64,000 nt of DNA from Herbaspirillum sp. alder98 (GCF_020179755.1 NZ_JAIUCY010000001.1:62001-126000); one strand, 5' to 3'. Counted from the first letter of the stretch, positions 25,455 to 36,080 are shown. Translations and numbers: made by a program. The notes: generated by a model not told the origin, from the sequence alone.

Positions 25455-27209
25455 ATGGCGGTAGCAGCCGACGGTACGATGACCAGCGACACCAATAATC
25501 CGGACGACGGATCAGGCCAGGGCTCGCCTCAGCCAGGCGTGATGGGCTACGCCCGCTCGCCGCAAGGCAAGCGCATCCTGCTCATCATCGCAGCCGCCGC
25601 CACCGTGGCGCTGATGATCGGCATCTGGATGTGGAGCCAGAAGATCGAATACCGGGTGCTGTTCTCCAACTTCAACGACCGCGACGGCGGCGCCATCGTG
25701 GCCTCGTTGCAGACCATGAACGTGCCCTACAAGTATTCGGACGGCGGCTCGGCCATCCTGGTGCCTGAAAACATGGTGCATGACGCACGCCTGAAACTGG
25801 CCTCGCAAGGCTTGCCCAAGGGTGGCAATGTCGGCTTCGAGGTGATGGAAAACCAGAAGCTGGGCGTCTCGCAGTTCCTTGAGCAGGTCAACTTCCAGCG
25901 TGCCCTCGAAGGCGAACTGGCGCGTTCGGTGCAATCCCTCTCGTCCGTGCAATCGGCCCGCGTGCACCTGGCGTTGCCCAAGGCATCGGTGTTCGTGCGC
26001 GACCAGCAAAAACCGACTGCTTCGATCGTGCTGAGCCTCTACCCCGGCCGCTTCCTCGATGGCCAGCAAGTCAGCGCGATCGTTCACCTGGTAGCCAGCA
26101 GCGTGCCTGAACTCTCGCCGAAGGCAGTCACCATCGTCGACCAGAACGGCAACCTGCTCTCCGACACCACCAAGCAAACCCAGACCAACACCCTCGATCC
26201 GACCCAGCTGAAGTATGTCCAGGACATGCAGCAGGACATCGTCAAGCGCGTCGAATCGATCATCGCCCCGATCGTGGGCACCGGCAACGTGCGTGCCGAA
26301 GCCACCGCCGATATCGACTTCTCCCGCACCGAGCAGGCTTCCGAAGCCTACAAGCCGAACCAGACGCAAGACACGGCGGCGGTGCGCAGCAAGCAGAGCA
26401 GCGAAGCCTCCAACTCGTCTTCCGGCACCTCCGGCATCCCGGGCGCGCTGAGCAATCAGCCCCCTGCCCCGGCGACCGCGCCGATCGTCAACCCGGCGGC
26501 CGCCAATGCCACCGGCCAGGCCGGTGCGGCACCTGGAGCAGCGCCGACGGCCACTTCGCAAGGCAATTCGCGCAAGGACGAGACCGTCAACTACGAAGTC
26601 GACAAGACGGTACGCTACACCCAGCAACCGATCGGTGGCGTGCGTCGCCTGACGGTCGCGGTGGTGGTCAACTACAAGCGCACGCTGGACAACACCGGCA
26701 AGATCGTGATGCGTCCGCTGACCGAAGCCGAGCGCAACCAGATCAGTGACCTGGTACGCGAAGCGATGGGCTTCAACAAGGATCGCGGCGACTCGCTCAA
26801 CGTGGTCAACACCCAGTTCAATACCGACCTGGAACCGGAAGTCCCGCTCTGGAAGCAACCGGGCATGATCGAACTGGCCAAGGAAATCGGCAAGTACGTG
26901 CTGCTGGGAGCGGTGCTGCTGTACCTCTACTTCGGTGTGTTGCGCCCGATCATCTGGAAGCTGTCGGGCCGCGAAGAACGCGAACGCCTGGCCAAGGAAA
27001 AAGCCGAGGCCGAAGCCCAGGCCGCCGCAGCAGCAGCTGCTGCCGGGTTCGATCCGGACGATCCGGACGCCATCGTCAACCTGTCCGGCGAGCCCGCCAT
27101 CGACGAGCGCGCGCAGTACAAGGCCAATCTCGAAACCGCCAAGCAGTGGGCCAAGAACGATCCGAAACTGGTGGCAAGCATCATTAAGACATGGGTGAAC
27201 AATGAGTAA
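25455..27209 (+). CDS. fliF: MS-ring protein
   Basis: This 584-residue inner-membrane ring protein is the base on which the motor is built. Membrane helices lie at about residues 36-58 (RILLIIAAAATVALMIGIW) and 475-495 (KYVLLGAVLLYLYFGVL). A periplasmic ring-building region (RVLFSNFNDRDGGAIVASLQ) lies between them, with a Ser/Ala/Pro-rich insert near residues 310-370. The cytoplasmic tail binds FliG. An AAAGGA site precedes the ATG. It opens the fliFGHIJKLMNOPQR operon and overlaps fliG by 8 bases. Confidence 0.96.
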   Translation: MAVAADGTMTSDTNNPDDGSGQGSPQPGVMGYARSPQGKRILLIIAAAATVALMIGIWMWSQKIEYRVLFSNFNDRDGGAIVASLQTMNVPYKYSDGGSAILVPENMVHDARLKLASQGLPKGGNVGFEVMENQKLGVSQFLEQVNFQRALEGELARSVQSLSSVQSARVHLALPKASVFVRDQQKPTASIVLSLYPGRFLDGQQVSAIVHLVASSVPELSPKAVTIVDQNGNLLSDTTKQTQTNTLDPTQLKYVQDMQQDIVKRVESIIAPIVGTGNVRAEATADIDFSRTEQASEAYKPNQTQDTAAVRSKQSSEASNSSSGTSGIPGALSNQPPAPATAPIVNPAAANATGQAGAAPGAAPTATSQGNSRKDETVNYEVDKTVRYTQQPIGGVRRLTVAVVVNYKRTLDNTGKIVMRPLTEAERNQISDLVREAMGFNKDRGDSLNVVNTQFNTDLEPEVPLWKQPGMIELAKEIGKYVLLGAVLLYLYFGVLRPIIWKLSGREERERLAKEKAEAEAQAAAAAAAAGFDPDDPDAIVNLSGEPAIDERAQYKANLETAKQWAKNDPKLVASIIKTWVNNE

Positions 27210-28197
27210 CGACGGCGTTCAGAAAGGTGCCATCCTGATGCTGGCGCTGGGCGAAGACGAAGCCGCCGAGGTCATGAAGTATCTCGGGCCTCGCGAAGTC
27301 CAGAAGCTCGGCGCGGCCATGTCCGCCCTCAAGAACATCAGCTTCGAGGACATCAATGCCGTGCTTGAAGACTTCGTGGCCGAAACCGGCCAGGCCTCTT
27401 CGCTGGGCCTGGATTCGGACGAGTACATCCGCAGCGTGCTGACCAAGGCGCTGGGCGACGACAAGGCCACCTCGCTGCTCAACCGCATCCTCGGCGGGCG
27501 CGATGCCAGCGGCATCGAAAGCCTCAAGTGGATGGATGCGCAATCGGTGGCCGAACTCATCCGCAACGAACACCCGCAGATCATCGCCACCATCCTGGTG
27601 CACCTCGAGCGCGACCACGCCTGCGGCATCATGAACAATTTCACGGAACGTCTGCGCAACGACGTGATCCTTCGTATTGCCACCCTGGACGGCGTCCAAC
27701 CGGCCGCGCTGCGCGAGCTCAACGACGTGCTGACCAAGCTGCTGACCGGCAACGAAAGCCTGAAGAAGCAGCAAATGGGTGGTATCCGTACCGCGGCCGA
27801 GATCCTCAACTTCATGTCGGGCGAGAACGAGACCTCGGTGATGAACAACCTGCGCTCCTACGACGAAGACATGGCGCAGAAGATCATGGACGAGATGTTC
27901 GTCTTCGAAAACGTCATCGACATCGATGGCCGCGGCATCCAGTTGCTGCTGCGCGAAGTCCAGTCCGAGTCGCTCATCGTTGCGCTCAAGGGTGCATCGC
28001 AAGGTCTGCGCGACAAGATCTTCGCCAACATGTCGCAACGTGCGGCCGAGATGATGAAGGAAGACCTGGAATCCAAGGGTCCGGTGCGTCTGTCCGAAGT
28101 CGACGCGCAACAAAAGGCGATCCTGCAGATCGTGCGCCGTCTGGCCGACGAAGGCCAGATCGTGCTGGGCGCCAAGGGCGAGGATGCCTTCGTCTGA
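27202..28197 (+). CDS. fliG: Motor switch protein FliG
   Basis: This 331-residue C-ring protein generates torque with MotA and binds FliF and FliM. It shows the armadillo-type middle domain with the EHPQIIATILVHLE motif. The charged C-terminal helix includes the MFVFENVIDIDGRGIQLLLR stretch that faces the stator. It overlaps fliF and is followed by fliH after 66 bases. Confidence 0.97.
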   Translation: MSNDGVQKGAILMLALGEDEAAEVMKYLGPREVQKLGAAMSALKNISFEDINAVLEDFVAETGQASSLGLDSDEYIRSVLTKALGDDKATSLLNRILGGRDASGIESLKWMDAQSVAELIRNEHPQIIATILVHLERDHACGIMNNFTERLRNDVILRIATLDGVQPAALRELNDVLTKLLTGNESLKKQQMGGIRTAAEILNFMSGENETSVMNNLRSYDEDMAQKIMDEMFVFENVIDIDGRGIQLLLREVQSESLIVALKGASQGLRDKIFANMSQRAAEMMKEDLESKGPVRLSEVDAQQKAILQIVRRLADEGQIVLGAKGEDAFV

Positions 28198-28263
28198 TGA
28201 CGCAAGTCATGGCGGCGACCATCGCACCGTGTTCGCCCGCCTGTTAGAGCTGGAGTTAATGTA

Positions 28264-28965
28264 ATGCGTGCGAAGATCATTCCGAAGGAAGAAATGACGC
28301 CCTACCAGCGCTGGGAGCTGGCGTCTTTCAACGAACCCGAGCCGGAGCCGCCTCAGCCCGAGCTGGTGGAGGAGGACGATCTCGAAGAACCCCCGCCACC
28401 GCCGCAACTGACCGCCGAACAGCTGGACGCCATACGCGAAGCAGCCCGCCAGGAAGGCTTTGCCGAAGGCCGCCAGCACGGACTGGAAGCCGGGCGCGCC
28501 GAAGGCTACATGGCGGGTCTGCAGCAAGGCCAGAAGGAAGTCAACGAGACCATCGCTCACCTGCGCCAGATCGCCAGCAACTTCGGCACCGAAGTGGCCC
28601 AGTGCAGCGAGACCATGGCGCCCGAATTGCTCGACCTGGCACTGGACCTGGCCAAGGCCATGCTCAAGACCGCGCTCAAGGTCAATCCCGAGCTGATCCT
28701 GCCCACCGTCAGCGAAGCCATCCAGTCGTTACCGGTATTGCAACTGCCAGCCACCGTCACGCTGCACCCCGACGATGCCGCCCTGGTGCGCGAGCACATG
28801 AACGAAGAGCTCACCAAGCACGGCTGGAAGATTGAGGAAGACCCGCAGATTGCACGCGGCGGCTGCCGCATCGCCACCCGCACCAACCACGTCGACGCCA
28901 CCGCCGAAACGCGCTGGAAGCGCCTGGCCGAGTCGCTGTCGCGCAAGCTCGACTGGCTGGACTGA
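28264..28965 (+). CDS. fliH: Flagellar assembly protein FliH
   Basis: This 233-residue protein regulates and tethers the FliI ATPase. The N-terminal part is Glu/Pro-rich. A central GxxxG-like helix follows (EGFAEGRQHGLEAGRAEGYM, then AGLQQGQ), typical of FliH. The C-domain near VTLHPDDAALVREHMNEE resembles the peripheral stalk of ATP synthase. It sits between fliG and fliI in the canonical order. Confidence 0.93.
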   Translation: MRAKIIPKEEMTPYQRWELASFNEPEPEPPQPELVEEDDLEEPPPPPQLTAEQLDAIREAARQEGFAEGRQHGLEAGRAEGYMAGLQQGQKEVNETIAHLRQIASNFGTEVAQCSETMAPELLDLALDLAKAMLKTALKVNPELILPTVSEAIQSLPVLQLPATVTLHPDDAALVREHMNEELTKHGWKIEEDPQIARGGCRIATRTNHVDATAETRWKRLAESLSRKLDWLD

Positions 28966-29016
28966 CGCCATGACCGCGCCCAACGCCCTGCCCGCTGTTT
29001 CTTTCGGGAGCGTCGC

Positions 29017-30423
29017 ATGAATTCACCGATGCCCTCCCACAGCAGCCTGTGGCGCGCCTACCTGCACAACTGCCGCAGTCTGGTCGAGATGAGCGAAGCG
29101 ACCCAGACCGCCGGGCGCATCACGCGCGTGGCCGGGCTGGTGATGGAAGCGGTGGGCCTGAAGTTGCCGGTGGGCAGTCCCTGCAATGTGCCGCTGCCCA
29201 ATGGCACCATGATCGAGGCAGAAGTCGTCGGGTTCCAGGATGATCGCCTCTTCCTGATGCCACAAAGCGATGTCGAAGGCATCGTTCCCGGCACCCGCGT
29301 ATTTGCGGTCGAGCCGCTCAAGCCGCCACCGCGCACCGGCCCGATTGCCTTCACCCCGCAACGCAGCGACGAGCACAGCCGTCGCCTGCCGGTGGGCGAC
29401 GAATTACTCGGTCGCGTACTGGACGGCGCCGGTCGGCCGCTCGACAACTACGGGGCCGTGCACACCGAACGCTCGGCGCCGCTGTCGGTGCGCGCCGCCA
29501 ACCCGCTCGGACGCGCCCCGATCCGCGACATCCTCGACACCGGCGTGCGCGCCATCAACAGCATGCTGACCGTCGGCCGCGGCCAGCGCATGGGCCTGTT
29601 CGCCGGCTCCGGCGTGGGCAAGAGCGTGCTGCTCGGCATGATGGCCCGCTACACCTCGGCCGACGTGATCGTGGTCGGCCTGATCGGCGAACGGGGCCGC
29701 GAGGTCAAGGAATTCATCGAGGAAATCCTCGGTCCCGAGGGCCGTGCCCGTTCGGTGGTGGTGGCCGCGCCGGCCGATACGCCGCCGCTGATGCGCTTGC
29801 AGGGCGCAGCCTATTGCACCGCCATTGCCGAGCATTTCCGCGACCAGGGCAAGGATGTGCTGCTGATCATGGATTCGCTGACCCGTTACGCCATGGCGCA
29901 ACGCGAAATCGCGCTGGCCATCGGCGAACCTCCGGCCACCAAGGGCTACCCGCCATCGGTATTTGCCAAGCTGCCGGCACTGGTCGAACGGGCCGGCAAC
30001 GGCGACGAGGGCGGCGGCTCGATCACCGCTTTCTACACCGTGCTGACCGAAGGCGACGACCAGCAGGATCCGATCGCCGACGCCGCGCGCGCCATCCTCG
30101 ATGGTCACATCGTGCTGAACCGCCAGCTGGCCGAAGCCGGACACTATCCCGCGATCGATATCGAGCAATCGATCAGCCGCGCCATGCACAGCATCACCAG
30201 CCCGGAACATCAGCGCCGGGCACGGCATCTGAAGCAGTTGTACTCACGCTATCAACGTAACCGCGACCTCATCAGCGTCGGCGCTTATGCCGCCGGTTCC
30301 GACCCGGTGCTGGACGAAGCCATTGCACTATTGCCAAGAATCGAAGCGTTCTTGCAGCAAGGCATCCACGAGCAGGCGGATGTATCAGAGAGCTTGAGGC
30401 AACTTACCGCTCTATTCGGGTGA
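29017..30423 (+). CDS. fliI: Flagellum-specific ATPase
   Basis: This 468-residue export ATPase is related to the F1 beta subunit. The P-loop is [19 protein letters not shown], and the family signature [20 protein letters not shown] is followed by [14 protein letters not shown]. It unloads chaperones and energises export with FliH and FliJ. It starts 51 bases after fliH and is followed by fliJ after 36 bases. Confidence 0.97.
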   Translation: MNSPMPSHSSLWRAYLHNCRSLVEMSEATQTAGRITRVAGLVMEAVGLKLPVGSPCNVPLPNGTMIEAEVVGFQDDRLFLMPQSDVEGIVPGTRVFAVEPLKPPPRTGPIAFTPQRSDEHSRRLPVGDELLGRVLDGAGRPLDNYGAVHTERSAPLSVRAANPLGRAPIRDILDTGVRAINSMLTVGRGQRMGLFAGSGVGKSVLLGMMARYTSADVIVVGLIGERGREVKEFIEEILGPEGRARSVVVAAPADTPPLMRLQGAAYCTAIAEHFRDQGKDVLLIMDSLTRYAMAQREIALAIGEPPATKGYPPSVFAKLPALVERAGNGDEGGGSITAFYTVLTEGDDQQDPIADAARAILDGHIVLNRQLAEAGHYPAIDIEQSISRAMHSITSPEHQRRARHLKQLYSRYQRNRDLISVGAYAAGSDPVLDEAIALLPRIEAFLQQGIHEQADVSESLRQLTALFG

Positions 30424-30459
30424 TTGAGCACCTTCGCCCAAAAATATAATCGTAATACC

Positions 30460-30900
30460 ATGGCTACCCCCTCTGCACTCGACACGCTGATCGACCTGGC
30501 GACCAAAGAGACCGACGAAGCGACCAAACGCCTCGGCCGGGCTGTTCGCGTCAGCGAAGAAGCGCAGCAGAAGCTTGCCATATTGCAACAGTATCGCGAC
30601 GACTACGCCGCACGTTTCCAGGACACCTTGACGACCGGACTGACGGCGTTGAGCTATCGCAATTTCCAGCTCTTCCTCGAGAAGATCGACGTTGCCATCG
30701 AAGGCCAGGAAAACGTGGTACGCAGCAGCCAGCAACGGGTCGCCGAAGCGCGCCTGGCGTGGCAGGCATGCGAGCGCAAGCGCATGTCGTACAACACGCT
30801 GGCCACGCGCGCCCGCGACAAGGAACTGAAGAAAGAAAACAAGCGCGACCAGAAGGCAATGGATGAACATGCTGCCCGCATGTTTTTCTACAAGCGATAA
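30460..30900 (+). CDS. fliJ: Flagellar export protein FliJ
   Basis: This 146-residue protein is predicted to be a two-helix coiled coil rich in Arg, Gln and Glu, like the F1 gamma stalk. It links the FliI ring to FlhA. MATPSALDTLIDLATKETDE gives a start at ATG 30460 and the usual family length; an open frame from 30424 adds 12 residues with no better ribosome site. Confidence 0.88.
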   Translation: MATPSALDTLIDLATKETDEATKRLGRAVRVSEEAQQKLAILQQYRDDYAARFQDTLTTGLTALSYRNFQLFLEKIDVAIEGQENVVRSSQQRVAEARLAWQACERKRMSYNTLATRARDKELKKENKRDQKAMDEHAARMFFYKR

Positions 30901-30966
30901 GCATTTGGCAGCACCGACGATTACGACCGACGAACAACGAGCCGCACCACTGGACCGACGCCCATC

Positions 30967-32220
30967 ATGAATACTTCCCTGCCGCTGTTGAATGTCGCCT
31001 CCGGTTCGCAAGCCACCGGAGCACGCACGGCCAACCAGGCTGACAGCTTCAGTGCCGAGGCGCCTTTCAAGCAAGTGCTCAACAGCCAGGTCAACAGCCG
31101 CAATTCCGAGAGCCGTCCGCAAGACCAGCCGAAGGCGCCCGAGAAAGAAGCTGCACAGCCTGCCGCACCGGCTGCCCAGCAACAGGGTGCGGCTTCCTCG
31201 ACCACCAAGAAGGCAGACGCCGACAGCGCCAAGAAAGATGACGACCACGATCAGGACGACGACACCGACACCGCGGCATCTGCCCAGTTGCTGGCGCTGG
31301 TGGCCAATCTCGAACAGAACGCGGTCAAGCCGGTGAGCGACGAGAAAGGCGAAAGCACCGAGGCCGATCTGCTGGCGCAGGCCAAGCGCGGCGGCCCCAA
31401 GCTGTCGCTGCAGGGTGAAGATCAGCCGGTGGCCGAAGGTCGCGGCAAGAAAACCGATTTCGCCGCATTGCAAGACAGCGTTGCCGCCAACGGCAGCAAG
31501 AAGGAAGCCACGCCCGACCTGGCGCAGCAGAACCAGCTGGACGCCGCGCGCGCAGCCAAGCCGGGCGACAAATCGCCAGCCGAGCTGGGTGCCGATGCCA
31601 AGACAGCTGCCCCCACGGATGACCTGGCCGCCCTCGCCGCGCGTGCCCAGGGCGCCAAGACTGCAACCGAAGCCATCAACCTGCGCCAGGAAGCCGCGCC
31701 GGTCGCCGCCACGCCGGTCGTTCTGCCCGCCATGCAACAGACATTGGCCGCCACGCAGTCACAGGCAGCGTTTGGCGCACATATCGACAAGATCCTGCCC
31801 AATGTGGGCAGTGCTGGCTGGGACCAGGCCGTCGGCCAGAAGGTCACCTGGATGGTCAGCGGCGGCATCCAGAACGCCACTCTGACGCTGAACCCGCCTG
31901 ACCTGGGCCCGCTGCAGGTCGTGCTGAGCGTCAACAATTCGCACGCCGACGCCACCTTCACCACGGCCCAGCCGGAGGTCAAGCAAGCGCTTGAGCAGGC
32001 CATGCCGCGCCTGCGTGAAATGATGGAACAGGCCGGCATCCAGCTTGGCCAGGCCACCGTCAATACCGGCACGCCCAACCAGAATCAGGGGCAAGGCCAG
32101 CAAGCCAATCGATCATCGTCGGGCCGTTCGTTCGGTGACGACGGTGAGGGTGAAGTGGTCGCCGTGACCACGCCGATCACCGCCAGCGGCGGCCTGGGCC
32201 TGGTCGACACGTTTGCCTGA
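30967..32220 (+). CDS. fliK: Flagellar hook-length control protein
   Basis: This 417-residue secreted ruler has a long Ala/Lys/Gln-rich, probably disordered N-terminal two thirds. The compact C-terminal Flg_hook domain carries LNPPDLGPLQVVLSVNNSHA, ALEQAMPRLREMMEQAGIQL. It sets hook length and triggers the FlhB specificity switch. Its position between fliJ and fliL identifies it as the main fliK. A second FliK-like gene lies upstream near fliT. Confidence 0.9.
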   Translation: MNTSLPLLNVASGSQATGARTANQADSFSAEAPFKQVLNSQVNSRNSESRPQDQPKAPEKEAAQPAAPAAQQQGAASSTTKKADADSAKKDDDHDQDDDTDTAASAQLLALVANLEQNAVKPVSDEKGESTEADLLAQAKRGGPKLSLQGEDQPVAEGRGKKTDFAALQDSVAANGSKKEATPDLAQQNQLDAARAAKPGDKSPAELGADAKTAAPTDDLAALAARAQGAKTATEAINLRQEAAPVAATPVVLPAMQQTLAATQSQAAFGAHIDKILPNVGSAGWDQAVGQKVTWMVSGGIQNATLTLNPPDLGPLQVVLSVNNSHADATFTTAQPEVKQALEQAMPRLREMMEQAGIQLGQATVNTGTPNQNQGQGQQANRSSSGRSFGDDGEGEVVAVTTPITASGGLGLVDTFA

Positions 32221-32371
32221 TCGGCTCGCCAGATAAGGCTTCGGGCCATGCCGCAATACCGGGGATTCGATTTATCGTCCGCGCCGGACTCAACAACAAG
32301 AATTCTTTGCCGATAAGCATCACATCAAAGCAATAAGCACTACGCGCTGACGAACTGAAAGGAAGAAGTAG

Positions 32372-32887
32372 ATGGCCACGAAAGGAAAAGCCCCCGCCAA
32401 GGGAGCCGAAGCAGAAGCAGCTCCAGCCAAGTCGAGCAAGAAGATGTTGTTCATCATCATCGGCGCCGTTCTGGTGCTGGTCATTGGTGGCGCCGCAGCC
32501 TTCTTCATGATGGGCGGCAAGAAAAAAGGCGGCGACGATCATGCCGAGGAAAAGGTCGAGGCCAAGGCCCCGACCTTCGTGGTCATCGAACCGTTCGTGG
32601 TCAACCTGCAGCAGGAAACGGGCGACCAGTACCTGCAGGTGGCAATGACCCTGCAGGTACCGAACGCGCCGACGGCAGAATCGCTCAAGCTGTTCATGCC
32701 GCAGGTGCGTAGCCGCCTGCTGATGGTGTTGTCCAGCAAGAAGGCCTCCGAGCTGCTGACCAGCGAAGGCAAGCGCCGGCTGACCGACGAAATCGTCGAC
32801 CAGCTGGGCGAGCCCTTCTCCGGCAATGGCAAGGGTCCTGTCATCAATGACGTGTTCTATACGTCGTTCGTGATCCAGCAGCAGTAA
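32372..32887 (+). CDS. fliL: Flagellar basal body-associated protein FliL
   Basis: This 171-residue inner-membrane protein forms rings around the stator. It has a short basic cytoplasmic N-terminus, one membrane helix at residues 27-49 (MLFIIIGAVLVLVIGGAAAF) and a periplasmic stomatin-like domain (FVVIEPFVVNLQQETGDQYL). AAAGGAAG lies upstream of the ATG. It is separated from fliK by 151 bases with no gene or clear promoter, and from fliM by 22. Confidence 0.94.
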   Translation: MATKGKAPAKGAEAEAAPAKSSKKMLFIIIGAVLVLVIGGAAAFFMMGGKKKGGDDHAEEKVEAKAPTFVVIEPFVVNLQQETGDQYLQVAMTLQVPNAPTAESLKLFMPQVRSRLLMVLSSKKASELLTSEGKRRLTDEIVDQLGEPFSGNGKGPVINDVFYTSFVIQQQ

Positions 32888-32909
32888 CAAGGGAATCAAG
32901 TCACAGACC

Positions 32910-33914
32910 ATGGCCGAGCACTTTCTATCACAGGAAGAAGTCGATGCCCTTCTGAAGGGTGTCACGGGCGACGAAGACGAAGAAAAGGTCGTCGAAGAAG
33001 CGCCTGGTACGGTACGTACCTATAATCTTGCGACGCAAGAGCGCATCGTCCGCGGACGCATGCCGACGCTGGAAATCATCAACGAGCGTTTCGCTCGTCT
33101 GTTCCGCATCGGCCTGTTCAACTTCATTCACCGGACTGCCGAGATTTCGGTCGGTCCGGTCAAGGTATCCAAGTACAGCGAATTCATCCGCAACCTGGTG
33201 GTGCCGACCAACCTGAACCTGGTCCACATCAAGCCCTTCCGCGGTATCGGGCTGGTGGTGTTCGACCCGCAGTTCGTGTTCATGCTGGTCGACAACATGT
33301 TCGGCGGCGATGGCCGTTTCCATACCCGTATCGAAGGTCGTGAATTCACGCCGACCGAGCAGCGCATCATCATGCGGGTGCTGGAAATCACTTTCGAGAC
33401 CTACGCCAAGTCGTGGGAACCGATCTATCCCATCGAATTCGAGTTCATTCGATCGGAAATGAACACCCAGTTCGCCAACATCGCCACGCCCAACGAAGTG
33501 GTGGTGTCGACCACCTTCACCATCGAACTCGGACCGGTCAGCGGTGAAATCCACATCTGCACGCCCTACTCGATGATCGAGCCGGTGCGCGACCGCCTCA
33601 CCAGCAGCATGCAGGGTGAAGCGCTCGAGGTGGACAAGCGCTGGATCCGACTGATGAAACAGCAGATCCAGACCGCCGAGGTCGAACTGATCGTCAATTT
33701 TGGCACCGCCCGCGTCAACTTCACGGACCTGCTCAATATGCAGGTGGGCGATGTGATCCCGCTGCAGAGCACCCCGACCGTCAATGCACAGGTCGATGGC
33801 GTGCCCGTGATGGAATGCAGCTACGGCCAGCTCAATGGCCAATACGCCCTGCGTGTCGAAAAGCTGCTGACCATCACCCAGAATGAACCACCGGAAAGCT
33901 TTCAAGGAGAGTAG
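32910..33914 (+). CDS. fliM: Motor switch protein FliM
   Basis: This 334-residue C-ring protein binds phospho-CheY and sets rotation direction. The N-terminal EHFLSQEEVDALLKG is the CheY-binding segment, and the middle domain includes MFGGDGRFHTRIEGREFTPT. The C-terminal SpoA-like domain pairs with FliN. It abuts fliN with a 2-base gap and an AAGGAGAG site in its last codons. Confidence 0.97.
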   Translation: MAEHFLSQEEVDALLKGVTGDEDEEKVVEEAPGTVRTYNLATQERIVRGRMPTLEIINERFARLFRIGLFNFIHRTAEISVGPVKVSKYSEFIRNLVVPTNLNLVHIKPFRGIGLVVFDPQFVFMLVDNMFGGDGRFHTRIEGREFTPTEQRIIMRVLEITFETYAKSWEPIYPIEFEFIRSEMNTQFANIATPNEVVVSTTFTIELGPVSGEIHICTPYSMIEPVRDRLTSSMQGEALEVDKRWIRLMKQQIQTAEVELIVNFGTARVNFTDLLNMQVGDVIPLQSTPTVNAQVDGVPVMECSYGQLNGQYALRVEKLLTITQNEPPESFQGE

Positions 33915-33916
33915 TA

Positions 33917-34372
33917 ATGGCTGATGAGAATGTTGCAGGTCAAGGCGCGGCGGAGGATGATCCGTGGGGCGCGGCCATGGCCGAGCAAACCAGTGCCGAA
34001 GAGTCGTTGAAAAAAGGCCAGATGGAGGACGAGACCGGCATCAATGCCACCGTCGCCACGGCCACCGTGTTCAAGGACCTGAGCTCGGCCGACATCCAGA
34101 CCAACACCCCCAACGATATCGACTTCATCCTCGATATCCCGGTGCAACTGACGGTTGAGCTGGGGCGCACCAAGATCGCCATCAAGAACCTGCTGCAACT
34201 GGCACAGGGCTCGGTGGTGGAACTGGACGGCATGGCCGGTGAGCCAATGGATGTGCTGGTCAACGGCTGCCTGATCGCCCAGGGCGAAGTGGTGGTGGTC
34301 AACGACAAGTTCGGTATCCGCCTGACCGATATCATCACGCCCGCCGAACGCATTCGCAAGCTCAACCGCTGA
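33917..34372 (+). CDS. fliN: Motor switch protein FliN
   Basis: This 151-residue protein has an acidic N-terminal extension with PWGAAMAEQ and a C-terminal SpoA domain. The domain reads LDIPVQLTVELGRTKIAIKN, then LLQLAQGSVVELDGMAGEPM. FliN forms the bottom of the C-ring and binds FliH. It follows fliM immediately and precedes fliO by 19 bases. Confidence 0.96.
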   Translation: MADENVAGQGAAEDDPWGAAMAEQTSAEESLKKGQMEDETGINATVATATVFKDLSSADIQTNTPNDIDFILDIPVQLTVELGRTKIAIKNLLQLAQGSVVELDGMAGEPMDVLVNGCLIAQGEVVVVNDKFGIRLTDIITPAERIRKLNR

Positions 34373-34391
34373 GCGGAGCAGCTGCTATTAG

Positions 34392-34955
34392 ATGAAGCGT
34401 CTTTTTGCCCTCCCCTGCACCTCCGGCCTCGGCCGGAGCGTCACAAGATCGCTGGCAGCGGCAAGCAGTTGCCTGCTGCTGATCGATCAAGCCTACGCGC
34501 AAGCAACCCTCAACAACGCCCCTTCCACCACTGCCGCAGCGCCGGCCAGCACCGCCAGCGCAAGCTTGCCGTCGACCGGCGGCAGCGTAGTCACCATGCT
34601 GCTGGGACTGATCGCGGTATTGGCTGTCATGGCGGCCGTGGCCTGGTTGCTCAAGCGCGTCGGCCTCACGCGAGCGCTCTCGGGCACCAGTGCCGCACGG
34701 GTGATCGGCGGCGTCAGCGTCGGCACTCGCGAGCGGGTGATGGTGATCGAGGTGGGCGACCAGTGGATCGTGGTGGGCGTGGCTCCTGGCCGCGTCAATG
34801 CACTCACGACCATGCCGCGCCAGGAGCATGTGGCGGCCCAGATGACGCCGCCGGCCGGCCCGGCCTTCGCCAACTGGCTCAAGCACACGATGGATAAACG
34901 AAACGGCGGCGCCTCTTCCGGCCCCCGCACAGGCAATGATGGCAGCACACAATAA
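34392..34955 (+). CDS. fliO: Flagellar biosynthetic protein FliO
   Basis: This 187-residue protein helps assemble the FliP ring of the export gate. It has an N-terminal hydrophobic signal-like segment and one clear membrane helix near residues 62-83 ([20 protein letters not shown]). The cytoplasmic part ([20 protein letters not shown]) is typical of the family. It overlaps fliP by 20 bases. Confidence 0.9.
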   Translation: MKRLFALPCTSGLGRSVTRSLAAASSCLLLIDQAYAQATLNNAPSTTAAAPASTASASLPSTGGSVVTMLLGLIAVLAVMAAVAWLLKRVGLTRALSGTSAARVIGGVSVGTRERVMVIEVGDQWIVVGVAPGRVNALTTMPRQEHVAAQMTPPAGPAFANWLKHTMDKRNGGASSGPRTGNDGSTQ

Positions 34956-35745
34956 TTTGCGGCACGGCAGCGAGTTGCCGGGCTGGCGCAGGGCGTTAGC
35001 CGCCCTGGGTTCCCCACGCATCCTGATTCTGCTGTTGCTGTGCCTGCCGCTGGCGGCATCGGCGCAACAGGGCGGCATCCCGGCCCTCACCAGCACGCCG
35101 GCCCCCGGCGGCGGCACCAGCTATACGCTGCCGATCCAGACGATGCTGATGTTGACGTCGTTGTCGTTCATTCCGGCGGCGATGTTGATGATGACCTGTT
35201 TCACCCGCATCATCATTGTCCTGTCGCTGTTGCGCCAGGCACTGGGCACCCAGTCCACGCCACCCTCGCAGGTAATGCTGGGCCTGGCGCTGTTCCTGAC
35301 GTTCTTCGTGATGGGACCGGTGTTCGACCGCATCTATACCGAGGCCTACCAGCCGTTTTCCGAGAACAAGATCCAGATGATGGAGGCGCTCGACAAGGGG
35401 GCCGCGCCGCTCAAGGAATTCATGCTCAAGCAGACCCGCCAGGCCGACCTGGCGCTCTACGTGAAGTTGTCGCGCACGCCTGACCTGCAAGGTCCGGAAG
35501 ACGTCTCCCTGCGCATCCTGGTGCCGGCCTTCGTCACCAGCGAACTCAAGACTGCGTTCCAGATCGGCTTCGCCATCTTCATCCCGTTCCTGATCATCGA
35601 CATGGTGGTGGCCAGTATCCTGATGGCGATGGGCATGATGATGATGTCGCCGGCCATCGTCTCGTTGCCGTTCAAGCTGATGCTGTTCGTACTGGTGGAT
35701 GGCTGGCAGTTGCTGATCGGCTCGCTGGCCCAGAGCTTTTATTAG
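34936..35745 (+). CDS. fliP: Export gate protein FliP
   Basis: This 269-residue protein forms the core of the type III export channel with FliQ and FliR. An N-terminal signal sequence ([19 protein letters not shown]) precedes four membrane helices. The signatures [20 protein letters not shown] and [20 protein letters not shown] are conserved. Two adjacent ATGs (34936, 34939) could start it; both lie inside the end of fliO. Confidence 0.96.
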   Translation: MMAAHNNLRHGSELPGWRRALAALGSPRILILLLLCLPLAASAQQGGIPALTSTPAPGGGTSYTLPIQTMLMLTSLSFIPAAMLMMTCFTRIIIVLSLLRQALGTQSTPPSQVMLGLALFLTFFVMGPVFDRIYTEAYQPFSENKIQMMEALDKGAAPLKEFMLKQTRQADLALYVKLSRTPDLQGPEDVSLRILVPAFVTSELKTAFQIGFAIFIPFLIIDMVVASILMAMGMMMMSPAIVSLPFKLMLFVLVDGWQLLIGSLAQSFY

Positions 35746-35756
35746 GAGCAGACCGA

Positions 35757-36026
35757 ATGACACCCGAAAGCGTCATGACGATGGGCCGCCAGGCCATGGA
35801 AGTTACCTTGATGATGGCCGCGCCGATGCTGGTGACGGCATTGCTGATCGGCCTGGTGGTCAGCATCTTCCAGGCCGCTACCCAGATCAACGAACAGACC
35901 CTGTCGTTCATTCCCAAACTGGTCGGGGTGTTTCTTGCCCTGATCCTGGCCGGCCCCTGGATGCTGACCCTCATGGTCGATTACATGCGCCTGATGTTTT
36001 CCGGCATTCCGGCGATGGTGCAGTAA
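35757..36026 (+). CDS. fliQ: Export gate protein FliQ
   Basis: This 89-residue protein has two membrane helices and the family sequence MTPESVMTMGRQAMEVTLMM, then LIGLVVSIFQAATQINEQTL. It is part of the FliPQR gate. TAGGAG lies upstream of the start, 11 bases after fliP. Confidence 0.96.
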   Translation: MTPESVMTMGRQAMEVTLMMAAPMLVTALLIGLVVSIFQAATQINEQTLSFIPKLVGVFLALILAGPWMLTLMVDYMRLMFSGIPAMVQ

Positions 36027-36080
36027 GCGTCGGCTGGCCGGCAACATCCGGCCAGCGACCAGCGCCCGCCCCTTCCCTCG

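Noticed and set aside
25402-25464. A GTG-started 20-residue frame overlapping the fliF start
   Set aside because: It is too short to support, has no strong ribosome site, and its overlap with fliF can be chance.
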